A stretch of DNA of 64,000 nt from DATKJS01 sp050015275. GTDB taxonomy: Bacteria > Acidobacteriota > Aminicenantia > Aminicenantales > Saccharicenantaceae. The notes beneath the pieces were generated by a model. The model was not told where the DNA came from and ran no database searches. It saw only the letters and a program-made list of their open reading frames with translations. The position numbers and the translations under genes are program-made. Below, piece by piece: positions 39,638 to 48,041 of this stretch (the first letter of the stretch is position 1; each line of letters begins with the position of its first letter). The stretch is from NCBI GenBank assembly GCA_050015275.1, contig JBEKBS010000011.1, positions 1-64,000 of the forward strand, read 5' to 3'.

Positions 39638-39648
39638 TGTGCTATAAT
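39638..39648 (+). promoter_or_regulatory. extended -10 promoter of the dehydrogenase operon
   Basis: TGTGCTATAAT, with TTGGCG (39621-39626) at a 16-bp spacing before the TATAAT. TTGACA at 39612-39617 is too far (25 bp). The promoter lies about 31 nt before ATG 39680. Confidence 0.5.
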
Positions 39649-39679
39649 AGCCGCCTTTGCGAGGTCATCCGCAAGGACA

Positions 39680-41848
39680 ATGGCCGAAGACATGAACCCG
39701 TCACCGAGTCGCGAAGGAGGCCGACCTCCCGTGCATCGCATCGACCAGCACCCCATCTTGCCCATCCCGCCACGCGCCGAAATATCCTTCACCTGGCGCG
39801 GCCGTCCGCTGACGGCTCTCGAGGGAGAGACCATGGCCTCGGCTCTCTTCGCCAACGGCATCCGGATTTTCGGCCACCATGCCAAGGACGGGGCCGCCCA
39901 GGGCATCTTCTGCGCCAATGGCCAGTGCGCCCAGTGCCTGGTCCTGGCCGACGGGACCCCGGTCAAATCCTGCATGGAACTCATCAGTCCGGGGGTCAGG
40001 CTGGAGCCCGTGGAAGGCCTCCCGATCCTCCCCCGCGTTCCTCCGGGGACGGACCCTTCCTCTTTGTTCAAGGACATCGAGGAGGTCCGTGTCCCCGTGC
40101 TTGTCATCGGCGGCGGACCGGCCGGCCTGTCGGCCGGGATCGAGCTCGGACGGCGCGGGATCGAAGCCATCATCGTCGACGACAAGCACCGGCTTGGCGG
40201 GAAGCTCGTCCTCCAGACCCATCGTTTTTTCGGCTCTATCGAGGCCGTCTACGCGGGCACCCGGGGGATCGATATCGCCACCCGGCTCGAGAGCGAGGTC
40301 CGGTCCTTCCCGAGCCTCAGGGTCTGGCTGCAGACGACGGCCCTGGCCGTGTTCAGCGACCGGAAGGTGGGGGTCCTCGTCGAGGGCCAAAAATACGTCC
40401 TTATCTCTCCCGAGGTCCTGCTCGTCACGGCCGGGGCGCGCGAAAAGAACCTGGCTTTTCCGGGGAACACATTGCCCGGGGTCTACGGCGCGGGGGCCTT
40501 CCAGACCCTCGTCAACCGCGATCTGGTCAAGCCAACCGACCGCCTTTTCATCGTCGGCGGAGGGAATGTCGGGCTCATCGCCGGCTACCACGCCCTCCAG
40601 GCGGGGATTCCGGTCGTCGGGCTCGTTGAGGTCATGCCCGAGTGCGGCGGGTACAAGGTCCATCGCGACAAGCTCGCCCGCCTGGGCGTCCCGATTTACA
40701 CGTCTCACACGGTCCTCAGCGCCAACGGAGCGGAAAGCGTCGAATCGGTGACCATCGCCAGGGTCGATGACGGCTTCCGGCCCGTCCCCGGAACCGAGAG
40801 GTCGTTCGCCTGCGACACGGTCCTGATCGCGGTCGGCCTCGACCCGGTTAATGAATTCTACGAAAAGGCCCGGGAGTTCGGGATGACGGCCTTCGCGGCC
40901 GGCGACGCGGAGGAAATCGCCGAAGCCTCGGCGGCCATCTTCTCCGGCAAGATCCGGGGGCTCGAAGTGGCCCGGTCGCTGGGACTCGATATCGGGGAGA
41001 TCTCCGAGGATTGGTACCGGACGGCCGACATCCTGAAGTCCAAGCCCGGGAAGACCTCCCCGGAGACGGTCCCCGCCGAAGAGAGCGGGGTCTTTCCAGT
41101 GCTCCACTGCAACCAGGAGATCCCCTGCGACCCCTGCACGGCGGTCTGTCCCAACAGCCTCATCGATATCGACAAGACCGATATCCGGTCTCTGCCCGCG
41201 TTCCTCGCCAAGAGGGACGGCAAGGGCTGCACGGGATGCGAGAAATGCGTCGCCATCTGCCCGGGCCTGGCCATCACGATGGTCGACTACCGCAAGGATC
41301 CGGAGTTCCCGACGGTGGCCATCCCCCTCGAGTTCCTCAAGGAAACGCTCAAGGCCGGCGACAAGGTCGTCGTCGAAGATACCGAAGGCCTGGCCCTGGG
41401 ACGGGTGGAGGTGGCCGCGGTCAAAGCCATCAAGGCCAACGACCGGACCGTGATCGTCAAGGTCCGGGCGCCCAAAGGATATGCCAAGAAAATCGCGGGG
41501 ATCAGGCTCCAACCAGAAAAAGAGAGCGAGCCCATGGCCCGCTATGTCGAGAGGACGGCCGACGACACGATCGTCTGCCGCTGCGAGCGCGTCACCGCCG
41601 GCGAGATCCGCAGGCTCATCCGCGGCGGCTCGCGCGACATCAACGAGATCAAGGCCTTGACCAGGACGAGCATGGGGTCCTGCGGGGCCAAGACCTGCAC
41701 GCCCCTGATCCACCGCCTGTTCCGGGAGGAAGGCATCCCGGAATCCGAGATCGTCGACCAGCCGAAGAGGCCGTTGTTCATGGAAGTGCCGCTCGGGGTT
41801 TTCGCGGGGCTCGCCCGTGAGGGAGAGAAAGACGATGGCGGCCGATAG
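39680..41848 (+). CDS. multi-cofactor amine/amino-acid dehydrogenase subunit (HcnAB/proline dehydrogenase alpha-like fusion)
   Basis: 722 residues combine four redox modules. The N-terminal plant-type [2Fe-2S] domain has C78, C83, C86 and C98, like HcnA or the sarcosine oxidase N-terminus. A flavoprotein domain has FAD motif GGGPAGLSAG (144-153) and a second dinucleotide motif GGGNVGLIAG (293-302). Two [4Fe-4S] sites sit at C477/C483/C486/C490 and C517/C520/C523/C527. A BFD-like [2Fe-2S] domain follows with C633, C635, C668 and C673. A DAO-type flavoprotein gene overlaps the end. This matches archaeal and bacterial dye-linked proline or hydroxyproline dehydrogenase and HcnABC complexes. The substrate is unknown. 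Confidence 0.88.
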   Translation: MAEDMNPSPSREGGRPPVHRIDQHPILPIPPRAEISFTWRGRPLTALEGETMASALFANGIRIFGHHAKDGAAQGIFCANGQCAQCLVLADGTPVKSCMELISPGVRLEPVEGLPILPRVPPGTDPSSLFKDIEEVRVPVLVIGGGPAGLSAGIELGRRGIEAIIVDDKHRLGGKLVLQTHRFFGSIEAVYAGTRGIDIATRLESEVRSFPSLRVWLQTTALAVFSDRKVGVLVEGQKYVLISPEVLLVTAGAREKNLAFPGNTLPGVYGAGAFQTLVNRDLVKPTDRLFIVGGGNVGLIAGYHALQAGIPVVGLVEVMPECGGYKVHRDKLARLGVPIYTSHTVLSANGAESVESVTIARVDDGFRPVPGTERSFACDTVLIAVGLDPVNEFYEKAREFGMTAFAAGDAEEIAEASAAIFSGKIRGLEVARSLGLDIGEISEDWYRTADILKSKPGKTSPETVPAEESGVFPVLHCNQEIPCDPCTAVCPNSLIDIDKTDIRSLPAFLAKRDGKGCTGCEKCVAICPGLAITMVDYRKDPEFPTVAIPLEFLKETLKAGDKVVVEDTEGLALGRVEVAAVKAIKANDRTVIVKVRAPKGYAKKIAGIRLQPEKESEPMARYVERTADDTIVCRCERVTAGEIRRLIRGGSRDINEIKALTRTSMGSCGAKTCTPLIHRLFREEGIPESEIVDQPKRPLFMEVPLGVFAGLAREGEKDDGGR

Positions 41849-42995
41849 ATCTTTCGACGTCATCGTCATCGGCGCCGGAAGCGTCGGAACGCCCACGGCC
41901 ATGTCCATGGCCGAAGCGGGCCTGCGGACCCTCGTCCTCGACGAGCTCCCGAGCGTCGGCCAGGGTTCGAACAAGCGGGCCATCGGAGGCCTCCGGGCGA
42001 CCCATTCCGACCCGGCCAAGATCCGGGTCTGCCTCCGCTCGCTGGACGTTTTCTCGACCTGGGAAGAACGTTTCGGGGACAAGATCGAGTGGCGCCGGGG
42101 CGGCTATTCGTTCGTCGCCTACCGGAAAGAGGAAGAACGGGACCTGAAAGGGCTTTTGCCTTTCCAGAAGGCGCACGGCCTCAAGATCGACTGGCTCGAC
42201 CGTCAGGACCTGCTCGAGGCCATCCCCGATCTCAATCCCGACGGTCTCATCGGCGGGACGCTCTCGCCCGACGACGGGAACGCCTCTCCCCTTCTCGCTT
42301 CCCATGCCTTCTTCCGCCGGGCCACGAGCCTGGGCGTCGGGTTCCGGTTCAACGAAAAGGTCACGGGGTTGACGACGGCGGGCAGCCGGGTGACGGGCGT
42401 CCGCACGGACAGGGGGGAATACGCGGCCGGAGCGGTCATCAACGCGGCGGGCCCCCAAGGCGCCGAGGTGTCCAGCCTGGCCGGGATCGATGTCCCGGTG
42501 CGGCCTGACTCCCACGAAGGTGCGGTCACGGAAGCGGTGGCCCGCTTTCTCGACCCCATGATCGTCGATATCCGGCCCGGCGAGGGCTCGGCCAACTATT
42601 ATTTCTACCAGCACGACACGGGCCAGGTCATTTTCTGCATCACGCCGAGCCCCAGCATCTGGGGTTTCGATATCAGGGAAACGAGCTCCTTCCTTCCCAT
42701 GGTCGCCAAGCGGATGGTCGGGATCATCCCGCGCCTCCGGAACCTCCGTGTCCGAAGGACGTGGCGGGGTCTCTATCCGATGACCCCGGACGGCCTGCCC
42801 ATCGTCGGGGAAGCGCAAGAGGCCCGGGGTTTCTTCCTCGCCGTCGGGATGTGCGGGCAGGGATTCATGCTCGGCCCCGGTCTGGGAGAGCTCCTGGCCC
42901 GCTTGGTCAAAGGAGATCTGACCGAGGAGGACCGGGATACGTTGGCGTACTTCAGCCCCTCCCGCGCGTTCAAGGGACAGGAAAAGCTGAAATAG
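41835..42995 (+). CDS. FAD-dependent DAO-family oxidoreductase, catalytic beta subunit
   Basis: 386 residues. The dinucleotide motif is VIGAGSVGTPTA (11-22). The DAO fold is supported by NKRAIGGLRATHSDPAKIRVCLRSL and GLYPMTPDGLPIVGEAQEARGFFLAVGMCGQGFMLGPGLGELLA, the C-terminal FAD signature of sarcosine oxidase beta/HcnC/proline dehydrogenase beta. It should oxidise an amine or amino acid and pass electrons to the fused Fe-S/FAD subunit. ATG 41835 has GGGAGAG upstream and overlaps the previous stop by 14 nt, so the two are translationally coupled. Confidence 0.88.
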   Translation: MAADRSFDVIVIGAGSVGTPTAMSMAEAGLRTLVLDELPSVGQGSNKRAIGGLRATHSDPAKIRVCLRSLDVFSTWEERFGDKIEWRRGGYSFVAYRKEEERDLKGLLPFQKAHGLKIDWLDRQDLLEAIPDLNPDGLIGGTLSPDDGNASPLLASHAFFRRATSLGVGFRFNEKVTGLTTAGSRVTGVRTDRGEYAAGAVINAAGPQGAEVSSLAGIDVPVRPDSHEGAVTEAVARFLDPMIVDIRPGEGSANYYFYQHDTGQVIFCITPSPSIWGFDIRETSSFLPMVAKRMVGIIPRLRNLRVRRTWRGLYPMTPDGLPIVGEAQEARGFFLAVGMCGQGFMLGPGLGELLARLVKGDLTEEDRDTLAYFSPSRAFKGQEKLK

Positions 42996-43010
42996 ATAAG
43001 GAGCGACGAG

Positions 43011-44006
43011 ATGGCGACAGCCTCCGCAGACCTTAAGATCCGCCGCCGGCTCGGCCGTTCCGAGCTCATGGTGACCCCCATTGGACTGGGTTGCTGGCAG
43101 TTCAGCAAGGGCCGCGGTCTTTTCGGGAATTACTGGACGGTCCTGGACGACGGCGAGATCCAGCGCATTCTAGGCCTGGCCATCAACGGCGGGATCAACT
43201 GGTTTGACACTGCCGAGGCCTACGGCAAGGGAGAATCGGAAAAAGCCCTGTCGAAGGGGCTCCAAAATCTTGGAAAATCGCCAGGCGAAGTCGTCATCGC
43301 GACGAAGTGGAACCCGGTCCTCCGGCGGTCCTCCTCGATCTCCGGGACGATCGACACCCGTCTCCAGAACCTCGCTCCATTCCCGATCGACCTTCATCAG
43401 ATTCACAATCCCTTTTCCCTTTCTTCCGTCAAATCGCAGGTCCGGGCCATGGCCGGTCTGGTCCATGAAAAGAAGATCCGGTATGTCGGGATCAGCAATT
43501 TTTCCCGCGGGCAAATGGAAAGGGCCCGTCAGGAGCTCCAGAAATCGGGGCTTCCGCTGGTCTCGAACCAGGTCCGCTACAGTCTCCTCGACCGGCGGAT
43601 CGAAGCGAACGGGGTTCTCGAAGCGGCCAAGGACCTCGGGATCTCCATTATCGCCTATTCCCCTCTGGCCCAAGGGATCCTCACGGGGAAATTCCACGAC
43701 GACCCCCAGCTCATCAAGAGCCGGTCGGGATTTCGGAAATACATGGGCGCCTTCAAGCCCAGGGGCCTCGAAAAGAGCCGGCCCGTCGTCGAGGCCCTCC
43801 GCAGGATCGCTCCTAAATACGGGGCGACGGCCGCCCAGGTCGCGCTCAACTGGCTCATTGCGTTTCATGGCGAGATCGTGGTCGCCATCCCGGGAGCCAG
43901 CAGGGTTGAGCAGGTCCACGATCTCACGGCGGCGATGTCGTTCCGTCTTTCAGACGAGGACATGGAAGAAATGGACCGGATCTCGTCCCCTTTCAAGAAG
44001 TCTTAA
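43011..44006 (+). CDS. aldo/keto reductase
   Basis: 331 residues. The catalytic tetrad is visible as D66, Y71, K99 and H132 (FDTAEAYG, IATKW, QIHNP). YSPLAQGILTGKF and the C-terminal AIPGASRVEQV mark the NADPH-binding side. The family reduces aldehydes and ketones, and the substrate is unknown. It starts 15 nt after the DAO subunit with AAGGAG upstream, so it belongs to the same operon and may reduce a carbonyl product of the dehydrogenase. Confidence 0.9.
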   Translation: MATASADLKIRRRLGRSELMVTPIGLGCWQFSKGRGLFGNYWTVLDDGEIQRILGLAINGGINWFDTAEAYGKGESEKALSKGLQNLGKSPGEVVIATKWNPVLRRSSSISGTIDTRLQNLAPFPIDLHQIHNPFSLSSVKSQVRAMAGLVHEKKIRYVGISNFSRGQMERARQELQKSGLPLVSNQVRYSLLDRRIEANGVLEAAKDLGISIIAYSPLAQGILTGKFHDDPQLIKSRSGFRKYMGAFKPRGLEKSRPVVEALRRIAPKYGATAAQVALNWLIAFHGEIVVAIPGASRVEQVHDLTAAMSFRLSDEDMEEMDRISSPFKKS

Positions 44007-44036
44007 CGCCCTGATAACCGCGGGGGGGGTGCGCTC

Positions 44037-46220
44037 ATGAAAAGAACCGCTTTCAGCACGCTTTTTTTGGCGGCATGCCTGACATTCTCGTGTCGGTCCC
44101 CACAGGCGCGAGATGCAGCCCGACCCCAACCGAAAGCGTCCTCGGATTGGCTGATCTCGCCGGAGTCGTTCAAGGCCGAGGTCAAGGCCGATGACGGCTC
44201 GGGCACGATCCATCTCTCGAACGGCCTGCTCCGCCGGACTTTCCGCCTCAATCCGAACGCGGCGACAGTGGATTTTCGCAACCTCGTCACTGGGCAGGCC
44301 ATCCTCAGAGCGGTCCGTCCGGAAGCCGTTGTGGCTATCGGAGGGAAGTCTTGGGTTGTTGGAGGCCTCGACGGGCAGGTCGAACAGGCCTATCTTGTGC
44401 CGGGGATGCTCGAGAGGATGACCGCCTCGCCGGCCGCCTTCAGGTTCCGGGATTATCAAACCGGACCGATCAGGGAGAGGTTCCCCTGGAAAAGGAAACG
44501 CTATAGCGAAAACAGGCCCTGGCCCCCAGACGGCATCACGCTCACGCTGAATTTCACGCCGCCGCCGGGAGCACCTCCCGGCCTTGTCATCGGGGTTGTC
44601 TATGAGCTCTATGATGGGATTCCCCTCCTTGCTAAGCGGGTCGTCATCCGGAACGAAGGCCCTTCAACCGTCCGGCTGAACTCGTTCATCAGCGAGATGC
44701 TGGCCGCCGTCGAGCCGGAGTCCCCGGTCAATTCGCCCCCCTTCTGGGACTGGCCGGGCCTCCACGTCGAGAGCGATTACGCCTTTCTCGCCGATTCGCC
44801 CAAGACCGCGGCCCGAACGACATATTGGGCTTCCGACGGGGGCTATACTTCCCAGGTCAACGACAAGCTCGAAACGCCGTGCCTCCTCTTGTCCAAACCG
44901 CCCATCGGCCCCGACCAGGATATCGCCCCGGGCGCGGTCTTTGAGACCTTCACAACGTGGGAGCTGGCCTTGGACTCGACGGACCGGGAGCGACGGGGGC
45001 TCTCCCTGAGACGCATGTATCGGACCATCGCCCCCTGGGCGACGGAGAACCCCATCATCATGCATCTTGTGTCCAGCGACCCCAATGTCATCCGGGCCGT
45101 TGTCGACCAGTGTGCGGAAACCGGGTTCGAGATGGTCATCCTGAGTTTCGGCAGCGGCCTGGATATGGAGAACGAAGACCCGGCCTACCTCGCGAAAATG
45201 AAGGACGCCGCGGACTATGCCCACACCCGGAATATCGAGATCGGGGGCTATTCCCTTTTGGCCTCGAGGCGCATCGACGACGCAACGGATGTCATCGACC
45301 CCAAGACGGGAAAGCCGGGCGGCGCCGCTTTCGGGAATTCTCCTTGCCTCGGGAGCGAGTGGGGGCAGGACTATTTTCGAAAGATGCGGGGGTTCTTCGA
45401 AAAAACCGGTTTCGACATGCTCGAGCACGATGGCTCCTACCCGGGAGACCTCTGCGCCTCAACGAAGCACCCCGGACACAGGGGACTCGAGGACTCCCAG
45501 TGGAACCAGTGGCGCCGGATCACGGACTTCTACAAATGGGGCCGGGCGCGGGGGATCTATCTCAACGTCCCCGACTGGTATTTCCTCTCGGGATCCAACA
45601 AGACCGCCATGGGCTACAGGGAGGACAACTGGTCTCTTGCCAGGGAAAATCAGGTGGTCCTGGCCCGCCAAAACATCTACGACGGAACGTGGCAAAAAAC
45701 GCCGAGCATGGGCTGGATGTTCGTCCCTCTCAACGTTTATCATGGCGGCGGGGATGCGGCGACGATCGAACCGCTGGCCGAGCATCTGCAGTTCTACGAA
45801 GCCCACCTGGCCCAGAATTTCCTTTCGGGAGTCCAGGCCTGCTACCGTGGGACGAGGCTGTATGATACCGAAACGACGAAGGCCGCTGTCAAGAAATGGA
45901 TCGACCTGTACAAGAAATACAGGGACATCCTGGACTCGGATATCATCCACCTGCGCCGGCCGGACGGCCGCTCGCCGGACGGGATCCTCCACGTCAATCC
46001 AGCCCTCAGAACCAAGGCTTTTGCCGTCATCTACAATCAAACAAATCAGGATGTTTCCGAGAATTGGACCTTGCCCCTTTATTATACTGGGCTGACCGAT
46101 GGGGCCAGGATCCGGGAAGGTGAAGGTCCGACCAAAGAATACCACCTCGACAGGTCCTTCCGGGTGCAGGTCCCGGTCCGGCTGGGTCCGGGGCAAATGA
46201 CCTGGTTTATCGTCGAGTAG
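44037..46220 (+). CDS. lipoprotein glycoside hydrolase, alpha-galactosidase (clan GH-D)-like
   Basis: 727 residues with a lipoprotein signal, lipobox LAAC (11-14), so it is membrane-anchored. An N-terminal beta-sandwich (about 40-320) is followed by a TIM barrel. Aspartates suited to catalysis cluster in GFDMLEHDGSYPGD (D460, E463, D465, D471), resembling the GH36/GH27 nucleophile strand, while the strand GFEMVILSFGSG precedes it. A C-terminal beta domain closes it. No exact GH family can be given. It is probably the last gene of the operon starting at 39680. Confidence 0.7.
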   Translation: MKRTAFSTLFLAACLTFSCRSPQARDAARPQPKASSDWLISPESFKAEVKADDGSGTIHLSNGLLRRTFRLNPNAATVDFRNLVTGQAILRAVRPEAVVAIGGKSWVVGGLDGQVEQAYLVPGMLERMTASPAAFRFRDYQTGPIRERFPWKRKRYSENRPWPPDGITLTLNFTPPPGAPPGLVIGVVYELYDGIPLLAKRVVIRNEGPSTVRLNSFISEMLAAVEPESPVNSPPFWDWPGLHVESDYAFLADSPKTAARTTYWASDGGYTSQVNDKLETPCLLLSKPPIGPDQDIAPGAVFETFTTWELALDSTDRERRGLSLRRMYRTIAPWATENPIIMHLVSSDPNVIRAVVDQCAETGFEMVILSFGSGLDMENEDPAYLAKMKDAADYAHTRNIEIGGYSLLASRRIDDATDVIDPKTGKPGGAAFGNSPCLGSEWGQDYFRKMRGFFEKTGFDMLEHDGSYPGDLCASTKHPGHRGLEDSQWNQWRRITDFYKWGRARGIYLNVPDWYFLSGSNKTAMGYREDNWSLARENQVVLARQNIYDGTWQKTPSMGWMFVPLNVYHGGGDAATIEPLAEHLQFYEAHLAQNFLSGVQACYRGTRLYDTETTKAAVKKWIDLYKKYRDILDSDIIHLRRPDGRSPDGILHVNPALRTKAFAVIYNQTNQDVSENWTLPLYYTGLTDGARIREGEGPTKEYHLDRSFRVQVPVRLGPGQMTWFIVE

Positions 46221-46272
46221 CCCGCTTGGGACGGGCCCCCTGCCCGCCCTTGCGCCCGGAACGGCCGCCGCG

Positions 46273-47031
46273 TTATTTCACGAAGAACGTCTGGCCGGCG
46301 CATTCGACGATCTTCATATCGATCTCATAAACTTCGCGGAGGAGCGGCTCGCGCAGGATCTCCGAGGGCGCTCCGGAGGCGACGACCCGCCCCCCCTTCA
46401 TGAAGACCATGGCGTCGGAATATCTGACGGCCATCTCCAGGTTGTGCAGGGTCACGATGACCGTCTTCCCCTTCTCTTCGGCCAGCCTCCGGCATAGGGA
46501 CATGGTCTCGACCTCGTGGCGGGGGTCGAGGAAGGAGGTCGGTTCGTCGAGGAGCAGGACGTCAGGCCCCTGGGCGAGGGCCCGGGCGATGAGGACCAGC
46601 CGTCTCTCCCCCGAGCTCAGCTCCAGGAACAGCCGGCCGCCCTGGCCATTGAGCCCGACATAATAGAGGGCATCCTCGGCGAGCGAGACGTCGTGGGCGG
46701 AGGGCGATGAGAACGCCGCGAGGAAAGCCGCCCGGCCCGTCAGCACGAAATCCAGGACCGTGTAATTAAAAGTGAACGACGGCTCCTGGGGGACATAGCC
46801 GACGAGCCTCGCCCTTTCCCTACCCCGGAGATCCGTCAGGTCCTTCCCATCCACGAAGAGCGACCCGCGCGGCGCGGGAAGGACGGAGGCGGCGCACTTG
46901 AGGAAGGTCGATTTCCCCGCCCCGTTGGGACCCACGATGGCCGTCACCCGGCCGTCGGCGAAATCCAGGGAGCCGACCTCGAGGCGGAAGTCGTCGTAGG
47001 CAAAAGCCAGGTTCTTGACCCTGACTCTCAT
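46273..47031 (-). CDS. metal-chelate ABC importer, ATPase subunit
   Basis: 252 residues of the FhuC/BtuD/FecE type. Walker A is GPNGAGKST (34-42), Q-loop Q82, signature LSSGE (138-142), Walker B LLLDEP (D162/E163) and switch H196. It starts within the permease gene (4-nt overlap). It energises uptake of a cobalamin, heme or siderophore complex with the two genes upstream. The signature LSSGE differs at one position from the canonical LSGGQ, which is tolerated in this family. Confidence 0.93.
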   Translation of the reverse strand: MRVRVKNLAFAYDDFRLEVGSLDFADGRVTAIVGPNGAGKSTFLKCAASVLPAPRGSLFVDGKDLTDLRGRERARLVGYVPQEPSFTFNYTVLDFVLTGRAAFLAAFSSPSAHDVSLAEDALYYVGLNGQGGRLFLELSSGERRLVLIARALAQGPDVLLLDEPTSFLDPRHEVETMSLCRRLAEEKGKTVIVTLHNLEMAVRYSDAMVFMKGGRVVASGAPSEILREPLLREVYEIDMKIVECAGQTFFVK

Positions 47032-48041
47032 AGCCAGATCTTCCCCGATCGTTTGAGAAGGACGATGAAGAGCGGGATCCCGACGACGCTCGTCAGGATG
47101 CCGATAGGGATCTCGAACGCCGCCGCGTTCCGCGCGATGTCGTCGGCGACGATGAGGAGGCTCGCCCCGAGGGCCGCCGAGAGCGGGATGACCTTCCGGT
47201 TATCGACCCCGACCATCATCCGCACGAGATGGGGCACGATCAGCCCGACCCAGTTGATGACCCCGGTCACCGACGTGGCGGCTGCCGTGATCAGGGCGGC
47301 GGCGGCGATGACCAGGGCCTTTTCCGCCTTGACATTGACGCCCAACGCCCGGGCCTCGCCGTCCCCGAGAGAGAGAACGTTCAGGCGCCAGCGGAGGAGG
47401 ATGAGGATGATGATGCCGAGCCCGATGACGGGCAACGTCAAGGCCAGGTCTTTCCAGACGGCTTGGGACAGGCTTCCCATGAGCCAGAAGATGAGGGCCT
47501 GGAGGGCATAAGGGTTAGCAAAAAACTCGACGAACGAGAGCAGAGCCTGGAAGAGGGCGGACACGATGACGCCGGAAAGGAGGATGGGGACGATTTGCGA
47601 TACGGATTTCCCGGCGATGACGAGGACGAGCAGGACGGCCATGATGGCGAACACGAAGGCCGAGAGCTGGGGCGGGAATCGGCGCCCCAGGAACACCAGC
47701 GAAAGGGCCGCTCCGAAAGCCGCGCCGTAGGAGATGCCCAGGCTGAATTCGAAAACGAGAGGGTTCTTGAAAAGGGCCTGGAGCGACGCCCCGGAGACCG
47801 ACAGGGCGGCGCCGGCGAACAGGGCCAGGAGGAGCCGTGGCAACCGGATCCGGAAAATGATATCGGTGAGCGGCGAGGCCGCGGCGGCTCCCGGAGCCGG
47901 GCCACGGACAATGGTCGCCCAGACCTCCTTGAGAGGGATGTGGTACGAGCCCAGGTTCAGAGAGAGGATGAGGAGGATGACGGGCAGGGCGAAGGCCCCC
48001 CAGAGGAGCCAGCCCGATCCCTTATTTACGGAGCCACTCAT
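47028..48041 (-). CDS. metal-chelate ABC importer, FecCD-family permease
   Basis: 337 residues with about ten membrane helices. Family motifs include FRIRLPRLLLALFAGAALSVSGASLQALFKNPL and GVINWVGLIVPHLVRMMVGVDNRKVIPLSAALGASLLIVADDIAR. The latter is the FecCD L-loop that couples to the ATPase. Its start overlaps the end of the substrate-binding protein gene by 20 nt, and it overlaps the ATPase gene by 4 nt. Confidence 0.94.
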   Translation of the reverse strand: MSGSVNKGSGWLLWGAFALPVILLILSLNLGSYHIPLKEVWATIVRGPAPGAAAASPLTDIIFRIRLPRLLLALFAGAALSVSGASLQALFKNPLVFEFSLGISYGAAFGAALSLVFLGRRFPPQLSAFVFAIMAVLLVLVIAGKSVSQIVPILLSGVIVSALFQALLSFVEFFANPYALQALIFWLMGSLSQAVWKDLALTLPVIGLGIIILILLRWRLNVLSLGDGEARALGVNVKAEKALVIAAAALITAAATSVTGVINWVGLIVPHLVRMMVGVDNRKVIPLSAALGASLLIVADDIARNAAAFEIPIGILTSVVGIPLFIVLLKRSGKIWL

